Assembly: GCF_026210795.1 (NCBI RefSeq)
Contig: NC_089442.1
Location: forward strand, 2,666,001 to 2,730,000
Length of the DNA: 64,000 nucleotides
Reading direction: 5' to 3'
Source: Rhizophagus irregularis
Taxonomy: Eukaryota; Glomeromycota; Glomeromycetes; Glomerales; Glomeraceae
The stretch's first letter is position 1; each line of letters starts with the position of its first letter. The notes beneath the pieces were generated by a model. It did not search any database, was not told the DNA's origin, and was given only the letters and a program-made list of their open reading frames with translations. Position numbers and translations under genes: made by a program. Shown piece by piece: positions 1 through 9,385 of this stretch.

Positions 1-810
1 TACAATGGAGTTCTTGACCTTCTGTAGTTGTTTTGGAGCACCTGGTTTATATCGGAGTACTGACCTCCCTGCGCCTGATTAGGTGCTGGATTCTATATTG
101 GAGCACTTACTTTCATCCTATTTGGTTGCCTTTCTAGATGCTGAAATAGTGTAAAAAAAAATATCGTGTCAGGTGGCGCAGTAAATTTGCGTTTAATTTC
201 GGCTGACACTATACTATAATTCTGGCTGATCTTTTTGGAGACACGATTTGAGAATCCAGCTTGGCTACACGATGGTGCCATGATGGTGTCATGGAACTGT
301 CATGGAACTGTTGAGGAACTGGCATGGAACTAAAGTGATTCTATTAGTTACCAATTCTGAATTAGTTTTATCTTAAACAGGATCCGAATCATTATATCGA
401 ATCTGGCTGAAATTGTGGAATAGTGCTGGCCGAAATTATGGAGCGAATCTTGACTGCGCCTTACTGCGCCATAGTCACGTGATACTGTTCCGGCGACAGA
501 ACACCCTCCGTCATATAACATATTGGTTAGTTTTGGCTGGCACTATGATGACCGATTTTTGGTCACCCGATTTTAGGATGATCCCTTTGGGATCCACCAT
601 AGTAGCGTCATAGAAGTGGTAATGTATTAGTATAGTTCTATTAGTTCACCCCATATGCCGGTACATGTATGCCTATTTCATATCAGTTGGAGATGCGATA
701 TGTATTATTGTGGCTATCTATCATTCTAGTCCAGTACGTATACATATATGCCGATACATACCATCGTGATAAAGCCTTTACATGCCACATCCGGATACAT
801 ACTAGTGATA

Positions 811-860
811 GGGTAGGCAAGTGCCAATATTTATATAATAGATTACGCACTTACCTACCC
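811..860. promoter_or_regulatory. Hairpin with AT-rich loop in the left TIR (candidate replication site)
   Basis: Arms at 811-824 (gggtaggcaagtgc) and 847-860 pair at 13 of 14 positions around a 22-base AT-rich loop. The matching hairpin in the right TIR is 45207-45255. Arms around an AT-rich centre recall the origins bound by UL9-type helicases, and the element encodes such a helicase; that link is inference. A transcription terminator is the alternative. Confidence 0.5.
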
Positions 861-1232
861 TTTTTCAGATACAACCGCTTGCCTTTTATTTACGATTTGC
901 TCCAATTTCGCGTCCCGTGGTTGGAGGTGCGATATGTATTATCATAGCCAGCCTATTTATACCATACCGAGTACATATTCCAGGAAGATGTGGCTTCTTC
1001 CAATATTTTATATAATAATTCCGAAGTTATTCCCCATCTAAAAGTATATACCCGATTGCCTTTCTTCTTGATGGCTGGTACAAGTATGCCAATTTCGATT
1101 GCCGGTATAGGTGGTATATATTGATTCTGACTAGGCCTTCCATACCTAAGTACATATCTAGAAAAGTGTAGCCTTCTGCCAATATTTTGCGCTCTTGCCT
1201 ACCCTAGCTGTCATATCATATCCGGCTACATA

Positions 1233-1284
1233 GGATAAGTCTTCTTCCAATATTTTATATAATGATTACAGAGAAGACTTATCC
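1233..1284. promoter_or_regulatory. Hairpin with AT-rich loop, second type, left TIR
   Basis: Perfect 13-base arms (ggataagtcttct at 1233-1245, its complement at 1272-1284) flank the loop core tattttatataat. The same arm and loop sequences recur at 5116-5165 and, inverted, at 44784-44835. Confidence 0.55.
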
Positions 1285-1423
1285 TTTTGATGTATATCCT
1301 GTTGCCCTTCTTTTTCGATTCATTTAATAAGTTCGCTATCGTTTCTTTTTGCATCTACCGAAAAAAATAAATTAAACATTTTCGAATTTTATAAAGTAAT
1401 ATAAACATTTTCAAACTAACATC

Positions 1424-4400
1424 ATGTATACCTCAACTATTTCTGACCAAACTGATCGCACCGGAACCGCCCCAGCCCTCCGCTACGACAGCGTCGGCCA
1501 CGATGAATGTTTAAGTGACTCAAGCAGTTGTACTGATAATAGATCCGACTTAGGGTCAGATGATTATAATGACTATGAGTCTAATTATGAGTCGGATAAT
1601 GAAGAAGCTACCTGTGCCTCAACCAGCATTACCAAGACTCCATCAATTCAGCTACTAAATGTACAAGAGCAAAAGACTAATGCAACATACACTTTAAGAC
1701 AAGAAAAGTTTAATAATGACTTCACTCCCAAGGACTTGCTAAATATCATTCGAGAAATTTTCCTATCACCACCTAGAGATATGTCAGATGAAAAGGGGTC
1801 ATTGGAATATCTCCCAATCTATTCATTTCTCTTTCCGAATGAAAAAGGGCGGTCTAAATTTTATATAACGCTTATTATCCGGGATAGTAGAGATAAATTG
1901 GTTATAAAAATCGATCGACGATCAAGTTCCCCAAAGTTTTCCGTTGCAGATGACATTTCCGAAGTATATGGTCTGCCCGGGATTCACGAATGTATTAATG
2001 GTCAAAAGCCTTTAAGAGCTGTGATTGATATCGACGCATCGAAAGAACATATAAAAACAGCTAGCCGTTAAGGGCAAGAAGTATTCATTCGAATCGTGCT
2101 CTTCATAAAGAGCTTTGTACCGAATTCTTGACTGTAGTTGGGAAGATATTCTTAAAGGGTTAATAGTTACTATATCAACGGATCCTAGCAAATGTAGTTA
2201 TAATATTTTATATGCACCGGCTCTCCTTATCGATCATCATGAACTCAAAGCATTTACTGAATTAGTATATACCATAACCGGTGAAAAATTTGGCAAGTTC
2301 ATTGATCGGAAATTGCCTGGTCACAACTTCAACCTTCGCCTAATTGTTTCGGTAAAAAAAGGTCGTGTGAAGCGCATCTTTAAGTTTTCACTAGATAATG
2401 GCTGGAATGAACTTGATCATGCTAGGGTTCAACCACCTTCTAGTTTGGGACTTGAAGTAAGACCTAGAATGCTTAGCATAGAAAAAAATAACAATCCGCT
2501 AAGAATATCCGTGGGTCAGGATATATTACGAAAATACGCAGAACTAGTTTTACAAAAACATTCTAGCTATCTTAGGGATTGGACTATCGAAGAAAAAGAC
2601 TCAGAAAACTTCGTATATTTTAACCGGAAAGCTCCACTAGGATGTCCACTCTGCAAACGTATACATGACAAGGATCAGCGGTGGTTTGGCCGTGTATGCA
2701 CTAGCAGTGGGAGGTTCATCGTAAAATGTTTTCGGCAGAATAGTGACGAGCGGGGGGTAGTTTTTGAATGCGACCCATCTATTGCAGAAAAAATTCAGCA
2801 AGAAAATAAAAATTCACCGCAAGTCTCTCACAAGGTAAGAGGCCCTGGCTTCCCTAAAGCCTTCGTAAAAATGCCACCCTGGGTTAAGTATAATGAAACC
2901 CTTACAGCGACAGAAATATATGAGGAGAGATATGTAAGACCATTACCCAATGAAGGCGATATCTATGTTGGATCACCTTGGGAGACAGGAAAAACATATG
3001 TTCTAGAGCATCTTACTATATCCGATGACGTGAATTTGCTAGTATTATCCACGCGCCACTCTTACTCGAATGCTGTTACTACAAGACTCAATCTCAAATC
3101 ATATTGTGATATCGATGGTAATATAAATCTACCTGATCATAAAAGGGTAGTATGCCAGATAGAAAGCTTACATCGGATTACTAATAATTGTAAATGTAAT
3201 AAAAAATGCAAATGTCTTCCAATCCAATATGACTTGTGGCTTGATGAAATAGTGTCTATAATTGCTCAAGCACAAAGTCATCTGGCGGGTCAATCGATAG
3301 AAAAGTTATATAAATTGATCCAAGAGGCTAGACGCATTATTGTAATGGATAATGACCTAACTGACCTCAACATTGAATGGATTAAGGCCCTTCGTAAGGG
3401 CATACCTCTCTCTATTATCCACAATACTTATCAGCCTCAGAAAGGTAAGACATTCCGTCTAGTCCCTAATAAAGAAACAGTATTAACTGAACTTTGGGAC
3501 TGGGCCAAGAATACGTCTTCATTACCTTTTGAGAATAGAACAAGTGCGTCACTTATTTGCCATCTTAGAAAAGACATGCAAGGAATTGTTCGCACCCTTG
3601 AGACTGATTTTCCAGAATTACAGATCAAGGAATACCACGGCAAGTCTGATCCAGTGGAAAAGGCTCATGACTTCAGCAACGTAGAAGAATCATGGAAAGA
3701 CGTAGACCTAGTTGCCTATACTAGCACTTTAAAAATAGGAGTATCCTGCACTAATCCTAAGTTTGAGCGAGCATTCTGTCTTTTTAATAGTTACATAGAA
3801 ACAAATTCTGGAACGAATCAGATGTTATTCCGCATGCGATGCATTAAAGATTATATATGCCATATTGAGCAGAGATCTTCTAATGTTCCAGTCACAGAGA
3901 AAGGATTATTCCAATGGTTGTTGAATGCTAAACGCGAATGTCTCCCCCGGGAACTTCAGAATAGAGGAATATTTCCAGATATAGATTCTATCATCCGGAA
4001 TAAGGATGTACCGACTGTTCGATTGTGAGTGGCCTATATGTTAGAAAAATTCCGTTCCCAGCGCTTATTTGGTTGGAGAATGGTCGATTTTCTCAGAGAA
4101 GCGGGTATGATAATTTCCATCATAGATCCCATTCCTAAGTCTGAAGAAAATGTTGTATCATTATCTCAAGCCGTGAAGGCGAATTCCTCTATCGTTAAAG
4201 CAGAGGAGATATCAGATGTATCCAATGCTACTATTGTCGATCGTGAGACTGCCGAATTTCTAGAGAACAAGTCAAGAAAAACTTTAGAAGAAATGCGATC
4301 TCTAGATCGGCATCATATTGTGGAATGTTATGAGATTTCGCCTGAATCATTGACTGAGAATTTCATCTCCAAGTATGGGAATTACAATCACATGAAATGG

Positions 4401-5048
4401 TTTAGGGCTTATAAGCAATTACGAGATGCTGGTACTAACAATGAAACGGCCGTTGAGGCTATATCCTGTAAAGATTACAGAGAGGATAGGCTCACAACTG
4501 CAACCCGGGCTGAAAAGCATCGAATTTGTCTGGAGTTGCTAAGAAATTGTACACCCGTTAAAGATATTGACGATAGGACACGTTATAAAGCTAATGATGT
4601 TAAAACACGCATGGAATCTCCTGAGTCGATATCATATCTCCAGGATTTAGTCCCTAAAATGGCTCGAGTTTTTGATAATACAGATGCATCGCGCAGTGCT
4701 AAAAAATTGGGATTAAAAACAGTTCGAGCAAAACTTGGTTTATTAAATGCATCACTTTACGCAACTTATGGATTAAAATTTAAGGCTATAGATAAGAATC
4801 TCAAATATTACCATCTGGTTGGGTCATTTGATAGCAAAGATGCTCCTGAGTTACCTTCATACCAAACAGGAAGGGAAATTTATTGGGAAAATGGGAAAGA
4901 TACTCGATATGGGTATAGTAAACTCCCACCCGATGAATTATTGATGGAAAATCTTTTGGAAAATAAGCAGACTAAAGATAGTTCCAGTTCTAATGTGAAC
5001 AATATGTCAATTGCGAATGATATTCAAGACTTATTTGATATTGCGTAA
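1424..5048 (+). pseudogene. AEP primase / UL9-like origin-binding helicase (broken)
   Basis: This is a replication-initiation protein of the primase-helicase type. In order it shows a shared 22-residue leader, an acidic serine-rich stretch, a primase-like region with an acidic AVIDID motif near 2020-2040, and a zinc ribbon (CPLCKRIHD with later cysteines, about 2640-2730). A P-loop helicase follows with Walker A GSPWETGKT (about 2970), a Walker B-like WLDEI (about 3240) and an arginine motif QMLFRMR (about 3820). The rest, to 5048, is helix-rich and unrecognised. Primase plus zinc ribbon plus UL9-type helicase is known from herpesviruses and large DNA viruses. The gene opens inside the left TIR and reads inward, mirroring the polymerase at the other end. 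It is broken, with about two breaks, and is treated as a fossil. The helicase assignment is firmer than the primase one. Confidence 0.78.
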
Positions 5049-5115
5049 GCAGATTTCATTATAAAACAATCTGGATATACTACTAGACTTCACAAAAATA
5101 GGTCATTCATTCGAA

Positions 5116-5165
5116 GATAAGTCTTCTTCCATTATTTTATATAATATTTCCGAAGAAGACTTATC
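5116..5165. promoter_or_regulatory. Third copy of the AT-loop hairpin, outside the TIRs
   Basis: Perfect 14-base arms (gataagtcttcttc at 5116-5129, complement at 5152-5165) enclose attattttatataat. It lies 68 bases after the primase-helicase gene and matches the 1233-1284 hairpin in arms and loop. Its position also suits a terminator between this gene and the convergent gene at 5319-5606. Confidence 0.5.
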
Positions 5166-5318
5166 CTCAGAATATATTCCTTCCCTTAGGTTCGCAAAGT
5201 AAATCCCCTTAGAGCCTCGGATAAGTGGTAAGAAAAATGACACTATCATTTAAGAAGACGCTAAAAGCGGTAAACTAGCAAGACTTCCATCTGATAATAT
5301 CTAGTAGTATTTTTTTGC

Positions 5319-5606
5319 TCACTCCTCAGCAGACAATTCAGAGAGAATTCCGGACTGAAGGGCCTCAGCCCCATACTTCTGTCTTATTCGATAATTCATT
5401 GCATGATACTTTGCAGAATATTTGGAACAATATTTGGCGCAATATCCCGAATCAGCATCAGTAGGAAATCCACAAACCAGGCATGGTCTTTTTTTCAAAT
5501 TTTTTTCATATAATTTCCAGTGCCTTGCACAACCAGTAGTACGAGTACAGATTCCCCCACAAATGGAACCATCTCTCTTGATATACCGGCAAGTAACACG
5601 ATCCAT
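5319..5606 (-). CDS. Small cysteine-rich, probably zinc-binding protein
   Basis: A 95-residue protein with regularly spaced metal ligands: CRYIKRDGSICGGIC followed by CARH, then CLVC and a CAKYCSKY segment. Two small zinc-binding units are the simplest reading. Short proteins of this kind occur in large DNA viruses and in fungi, but I cannot assign a family. It is transcribed toward the primase-helicase gene, with the hairpin at 5116-5165 between them. A TATA-like ggatataaaag on the opposite strand near 5618-5628 lies just upstream of its start. A DNA- or RNA-binding role is inference. Confidence 0.65.
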   Translation of the reverse strand: MDRVTCRYIKRDGSICGGICTRTTGCARHWKLYEKNLKKRPCLVCGFPTDADSGYCAKYCSKYSAKYHAMNYRIRQKYGAEALQSGILSELSAEE

Positions 5607-5722
5607 GTAAGTATTTTAGGATATAAAAGCCTTTTCACTTTTAATTTTATAATAAAATGTATATTTAAATTATTCAGTATTAAGATAAGTCATAAACGAC
5701 TTTTCATACTAACGCTACGGAC

Positions 5723-6214
5723 ATGTTAGACCAGCCGATAGATAAAGCTCACGAAAAAATATATAACCCCAAATCTAATTGCATGATAGTTATAAATGGG
5801 GCAGTATATCGTAAATTGCTACTCGAAGGCTATATGCATTGGAAAGAAGAAAGGCTTTTAATCCCGCCTTTACATGAATTGCCGATATTAAGAAGTTATC
5901 TTTCTTTCATTTCATATCGTATCTGGAACATTGTATCGGAAAGAAGTTTACTAGCAGTGGTTAACGAAAAAATAAGCCTATTGCAGATTTTACTCAAAGC
6001 TAATTGGCACAATCTCACTTTATGTCAACTATTAAAATTATGCTGGGAGCGTGAAGAGACGAAAGTTTGGAGAAATAACATACTCATGAAATTCCTCCAT
6101 CATCCGAATCTAGCTCCTTCGAAATATCGACCGAGTGCATTATATGATACATTTACTAAGACGAATGTTTTAGAACCAGAACATATATTAGCTCTAGCGC
6201 GTGCACTTTACTAA
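5723..6214 (+). CDS. Hypothetical protein, 163 residues
   Basis: An open frame of 163 residues, with no stop and codon use like its neighbours, running from MLDQPIDKAHEK to ARALY. It is rich in Leu, Ile and Trp with scattered Arg and Lys, suggesting a helical globular protein. No membrane segment, signal peptide or known motif was seen. It starts about 115 bases upstream of, and diverges from, the zinc-binding gene at 5319-5606, so the two may share a promoter interval. An AT-rich stretch and an ATTTTTTTTCG motif (6275-6285) follow it. Function unknown. Confidence 0.5.
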   Translation: MLDQPIDKAHEKIYNPKSNCMIVINGAVYRKLLLEGYMHWKEERLLIPPLHELPILRSYLSFISYRIWNIVSERSLLAVVNEKISLLQILLKANWHNLTLCQLLKLCWEREETKVWRNNILMKFLHHPNLAPSKYRPSALYDTFTKTNVLEPEHILALARALY

Positions 6215-6503
6215 AATGTGAATCAATACAGACAATTCGTTCGTAGCCTTGGAATGGCAGTTCCTTGACTATATATTTTTTTTCGCATATCCTATCTACC
6301 CGCAATTTTCAAATATATATAAAAGATACCCCGGCCGGTGGCCTCATAAAGAGCCCACAATAAGTTATAATATTCTTTGCCCACCGACCATGAGGTGACG
6401 AACATTATCGGAATATTTTTTTTTGAATTGAACTTTATACCACTTAATATAATCTGAATACCACAGATTATCTAACTACTACATATAATCTACATACCAC
6501 ATA

Positions 6504-7904
6504 ATGTCTGCAATTACAACCAAGTTCGTTACAGACCACCAGCTTACCAATGAGATGAGTATCGAAGAGCTCAGTCAGTATGCGCCAGAAATGCGTGACC
6601 TCTTGGGAGATGATAGAGAGAAAAGGCGCCAGACCCGTAATCGTCTTCAAAAAGGGTATAAATTTAGCAAAGAACAGGCATTTGCATTGATTCCTGACCA
6701 GAGAAATGGGCGGTACATAAGTCAAGTACCGATCCTAGAGGAATTAGGATTAACGCCTTCAGAAGCTGAAGTTAATATAAGCCTAGTATCTGAGAATACC
6801 CCAGAAGGGGAGACTATTAAAGAAATAGCTCAGCACATTGTTCGGGATAATCTTAGTGAAAGAAATGTAAAAACGATATCAAGAACCTTAGTCGAAATGG
6901 CCTCTGATCCTATCGTTACCTCATCACGACTCTCCAGGCTTCGAAGAGAATTGCGGAAGCTTAACGCCTCGGAGGTGATAATCTCTGCCACCAAGATTCC
7001 GGAGATAACCAGAACATCTAATAAAATCCAACAGAAGCGTACTGAGCAACGTAAAAATGAAGGACTCCATTATTCGGACCACTTCTCGTTAGAATCGGTT
7101 AAGGATAAGGTTGCTTGTCTAAACCTCCTCAAAATCCTACGATTAGTTTCGTCAAAATTTTACTATAGATTTATTATAGTTTCGGCAGAGTTTCAGCAGT
7201 TTCGGCATTTATAATAAGTTTCGGCAGTTTCGCCTTTCTCCAAAGTTTCGCCAGTTTTTTAATATAACTTTAATATAGTTTCGGCAGAATTTCACTTTTC
7301 GGCAAAACGCCATCTTGCCTAAACCCCTAGGTTTCGGCAAGCAACCTTAGTTAAGGAACAGCTAGATTTATATGTTGTGTCTAACACACCCGATAAACAG
7401 GCCCTAGCTGATGTAATGATCATGCTCTGTATTCGCCCTGCTGAAATTAAAAACTTGCGCATAGCAAATGGGGGTGTAACTGGTTACGCAAAGAACCGAG
7501 GCCAACAGGATGTTCCTTGGGTGTTCAGATCGCTGGAAAAAAATGAGGAGCGAGCAAGGCAATTGCTTACATGGATTCAGGAAGCAATTTCATCCGGACA
7601 GTTAAGAGATCCAGGAAAACCTGGATCGACATACTTAAGTTCGTTTCTGAAAAAAGATGAATATATTCCTAAACCTTATGAGCCATTACTCCCTAGTTCC
7701 TTGCGCAAACTAGGAGCGGTATTTGCTTCGGTAGTACATGGGCCTAAAAATCCGTCAAAAGCCAATACTTATGCCAGTGAAGCACTTCGCCACAGTCCTG
7801 ACAATCATACTTTTCCATCTGATAGATATACTATAGTTAATTTTAGAAGGAGGGGGCAACCTTATGATCAAGCAAAACCATTCTGGATTTCTGATGAAAA
7901 CTAA
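6504..7904 (+). pseudogene. Tyrosine-recombinase-like gene, interrupted by a MITE
   Basis: The 5' part (6504 to about 7097) encodes a charged helical region. The 3' part (about 7358-7904) has features of a tyrosine recombinase catalytic domain: IRPAEIKNLR (first Arg), a GYAKNRG lysine turn, SLRKLGAVF, a later Arg-His pair in EALRHSPDNH, and a Tyr in DRYTIVNF. Proteins of this type are abundant in Rhizophagus. The catalytic roles are assigned by resemblance only. The two parts are separated by a 244-bp MITE with an 8-bp target duplication (7106-7349). Because the gene lies inside the virus-like element it is treated as a fossil. An element carrying both a DDE integrase and a tyrosine-recombinase-like gene would be unusual. 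Confidence 0.6.
7106..7349. mobile_element. hAT-type MITE, 244 bp
   Basis: The ends are inverted: taaggttgcttg at 7106-7117 and caagcaacctta at 7338-7349. The target duplication gttaagga (7098-7105 and 7350-7357) is 8 bp, the size hAT transposases make. The interior repeats gtttcggcag-like units several times and has no coding capacity. It sits inside the tyrosine-recombinase-like gene. Confidence 0.85.
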
Positions 7905-7940
7905 TCACATAGATGGGTTAGACAACATTTATTAAATTTT

Positions 7941-7949
7941 ATTTTTTCG
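7941..7949 (+). promoter_or_regulatory. ATTTTTTCG motif before the 7986 gene
   Basis: The motif ends 37 bases before the start codon and is followed by a TATA-like atataaata (7969-7977) ending 9 bases before it. The same arrangement precedes the next gene. Confidence 0.45.
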
Positions 7950-7985
7950 TTCGCCTAAGATCTAGCATATATAAATACCACGAAA

Positions 7986-8492
7986 ATGGCAACCGATCAA
8001 AAGCATCCATCTGATAGTACACATAGCGAGCAGGGAGTTATTTACCCCCCAAGTACAGAAAAAATAGCCCAGTTAAATACAGAAGTACGTAATAGAGTTT
8101 TCAGTATAACAGAGGAATTAAAGAAACAATTGGAAGATTGTCATCCCCAATATAACACTTTAGAAAAGAGGGTAAAAAGATTAGAGAGAAATGTAAAGTT
8201 CTTAGAAACCGAAACGGAAGATCTGGACGAATGTGTAGATAGGGAAACTGTGGTCGACTTAATTCATGAAATAGTTCCCTCGCTGATTAGTAGAAGAGGC
8301 CTAAAGGGGAATAGGAATTTCTCCTATACGATTGAGACAGACACGTCCGAAGAATCAGATTCGGGTGAGATAGTTGAGGAGTCCCATGGGTACCAGGTAA
8401 GAGAAAAAAAAGCTGTCCCTCATGCTTTAGCGACTTTGGCTAAGCAACGAAGAAGGGTGCGACCAAGAAAGGTTAAGCGGTTTGTAGTTTGA
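7986..8492 (+). CDS. Coiled-coil protein with basic tail, unknown function
   Basis: 168 residues. The N-terminal third is polar. Residues about 30-90 form a heptad-rich coiled coil (IAQLNTEVRNRVF, LEKRVKRLERNVKFLE). An acidic serine/glutamate patch (TSEESDSGEIVEE) follows, and the last 20 residues are strongly basic (KQRRRVRPRKVKRF), as in a nuclear localisation or nucleic-acid-binding tail. The start is supported by the TATA-like box and ATTTTTTCG motif just upstream. It is the first of four short collinear genes (7986, 8563, 8956, 9386). A structural or packaging role is only a guess. Confidence 0.6.
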   Translation: MATDQKHPSDSTHSEQGVIYPPSTEKIAQLNTEVRNRVFSITEELKKQLEDCHPQYNTLEKRVKRLERNVKFLETETEDLDECVDRETVVDLIHEIVPSLISRRGLKGNRNFSYTIETDTSEESDSGEIVEESHGYQVREKKAVPHALATLAKQRRRVRPRKVKRFVV

Positions 8493-8517
8493 AGTGGATC
8501 AAGCCAGGTGCTTTGCT

Positions 8518-8526
8518 ATTTTTTCG
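8518..8526 (+). promoter_or_regulatory. ATTTTTTCG motif before the 8563 gene
   Basis: It ends exactly 37 bases before the start codon, the same spacing as at 7941-7949. A TATA-like atataaata (8548-8556) ends 7 bases before the start. Confidence 0.45.
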
Positions 8527-8562
8527 ATCAGGGATATTAAGTTTAATATATAAATAATCAAA

Positions 8563-8934
8563 ATGGAAAGTGACCAACCGGTTGGAGGCGTTCAAAAAAA
8601 CAAGGCATTCAGGGTAAAGCATCTGACGGCCTTAACCAATATTCCGTCCAAGTCTACTTCACCTGAGACTAGTTCGTCTGAATTAAACTCATCCGAGTCT
8701 GGCTCATCATCCGAGACTAGTTCATCCGAATCTAGTTCGTCATCTGGTAGTTCGTCTGAATCTAGTTCCTCATCTGAGACTAGCTCATCCGAATCTGGTT
8801 CATCTGATTCTGATATTGATGAAATAGTAAAGATGATTAAGCATCAAAGGATTCGGAAACAGATCAGGAAGCGCCAAAGGGGAGTTTTAGAAGAAGAATG
8901 CATATCATCCATTCGGAAGATTTTTTCTGATTGA
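8563..8934 (+). CDS. Serine/glutamate repeat protein
   Basis: 123 residues. The centre (about residues 35-85) is a low-complexity run of ETSSSE, ESSSSSGSS and ESGSS units written with varied codons, so it is a protein-level repeat rather than a plain microsatellite. The tail is basic (IKHQRIRKQIRKRQRG). The acidic serine tract resembles the C-terminal tail of the Gag-like protein at 30634-33104 (SSSSSESSSSES). It is likely disordered and heavily phosphorylated in vivo. It follows the 7986 gene and precedes the two F-box genes. Function unknown. Confidence 0.55.
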   Translation: MESDQPVGGVQKNKAFRVKHLTALTNIPSKSTSPETSSSELNSSESGSSSETSSSESSSSSGSSSESSSSSETSSSESGSSDSDIDEIVKMIKHQRIRKQIRKRQRGVLEEECISSIRKIFSD

Positions 8935-8955
8935 AAGATATTCTAACCATATAAA

Positions 8956-9321
8956 ATGCATACAGTTAATTTACTAGAACAACTTCTGCCTGAACTATTA
9001 CCATTCATTCTAAAGTATCTTCCAGAATGTGACCTAGAAAATTCTCGCAGTATAAATAATATATGGGAAAGAGAGGCGAATCTTGAATGGCGTAAAAGAA
9101 TGGAATTTTTATTTGGGAGAATAGTTCAAGGCAATTATACAGTAAAGGAATATTATTCGAAACTGAAAGAGTGTAATTTAAGCAAAGACTATCCAGAATG
9201 GCTTCTTAAAAATCTATTCCTCAAAGGATTATCACCTGAGAATGCATTTAAAGTTCTTTTGAATGGGTTACAAGCACTTGCGTTAGATGACATAGTGGAA
9301 AGGCTTAGTCCGGAGCAGTGA
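8956..9321 (+). CDS. F-box-like domain joined to a Gag-like segment
   Basis: 121 residues. Residues 1-45 (LLPELLPFILKYLPECD and following) read as an F-box, the motif that ties substrate adaptors to SCF ubiquitin ligases. Residues about 52-121 follow the same pattern as the Gag-like protein of this element near 32290-32505: QGN, V, a tyrosine pair, LK, then F, GL and P-N, then GL and L. By eye about 20 positions align, with gaps. A fusion of a degradation adaptor with a piece of a capsid-type protein is not something I know as a described family. The gene starts 22 bases after the serine-rich gene. The domain calls are by eye and an unrelated helical domain remains possible. Confidence 0.55.
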   Translation: MHTVNLLEQLLPELLPFILKYLPECDLENSRSINNIWEREANLEWRKRMEFLFGRIVQGNYTVKEYYSKLKECNLSKDYPEWLLKNLFLKGLSPENAFKVLLNGLQALALDDIVERLSPEQ

Positions 9322-9350
9322 TCTACCAGCGAACTAGGCTCGGCCAATTT

Positions 9351-9359
9351 ATTTTTTCG
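9351..9359 (+). promoter_or_regulatory. ATTTTTTCG motif before the 9386 F-box/LRR gene
   Basis: It ends 27 bases before the likely start codon at 9386, with a TATA-like catatattaatt between. This is the third gene in this run with the motif at a similar place. Confidence 0.4.
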
Positions 9360-9385
9360 ATTAAAGATAAAGCATATATTAATTA

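Larger units (their letters stand above)
1..1489 (+). repeat. Left terminal inverted repeat (about 1.5 kb), including promoter and first 22 codons of the replication gene
   Basis: This stretch is the inverted copy of 44579-46074. It has no convincing gene before 1424. It holds two clear hairpins with AT-rich loops (811-860 and 1233-1284), a degenerate third near 984-1036, and short repeats of catggaact near 290-330. The repeat does not stop at the start codon: it runs 66 bases into the coding sequence beginning at 1424, through the peptide TDRTGTAPALRYD, and identity ends there. Outer parts differ at several positions and inner parts hardly at all. Confidence 0.9.

Noticed and set aside
413-947. 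Open frames of 66 and 92 residues inside the left TIR
   Set aside because: They have no motif, do not persist in equal form in the right TIR, and lie across hairpins and short repeats.
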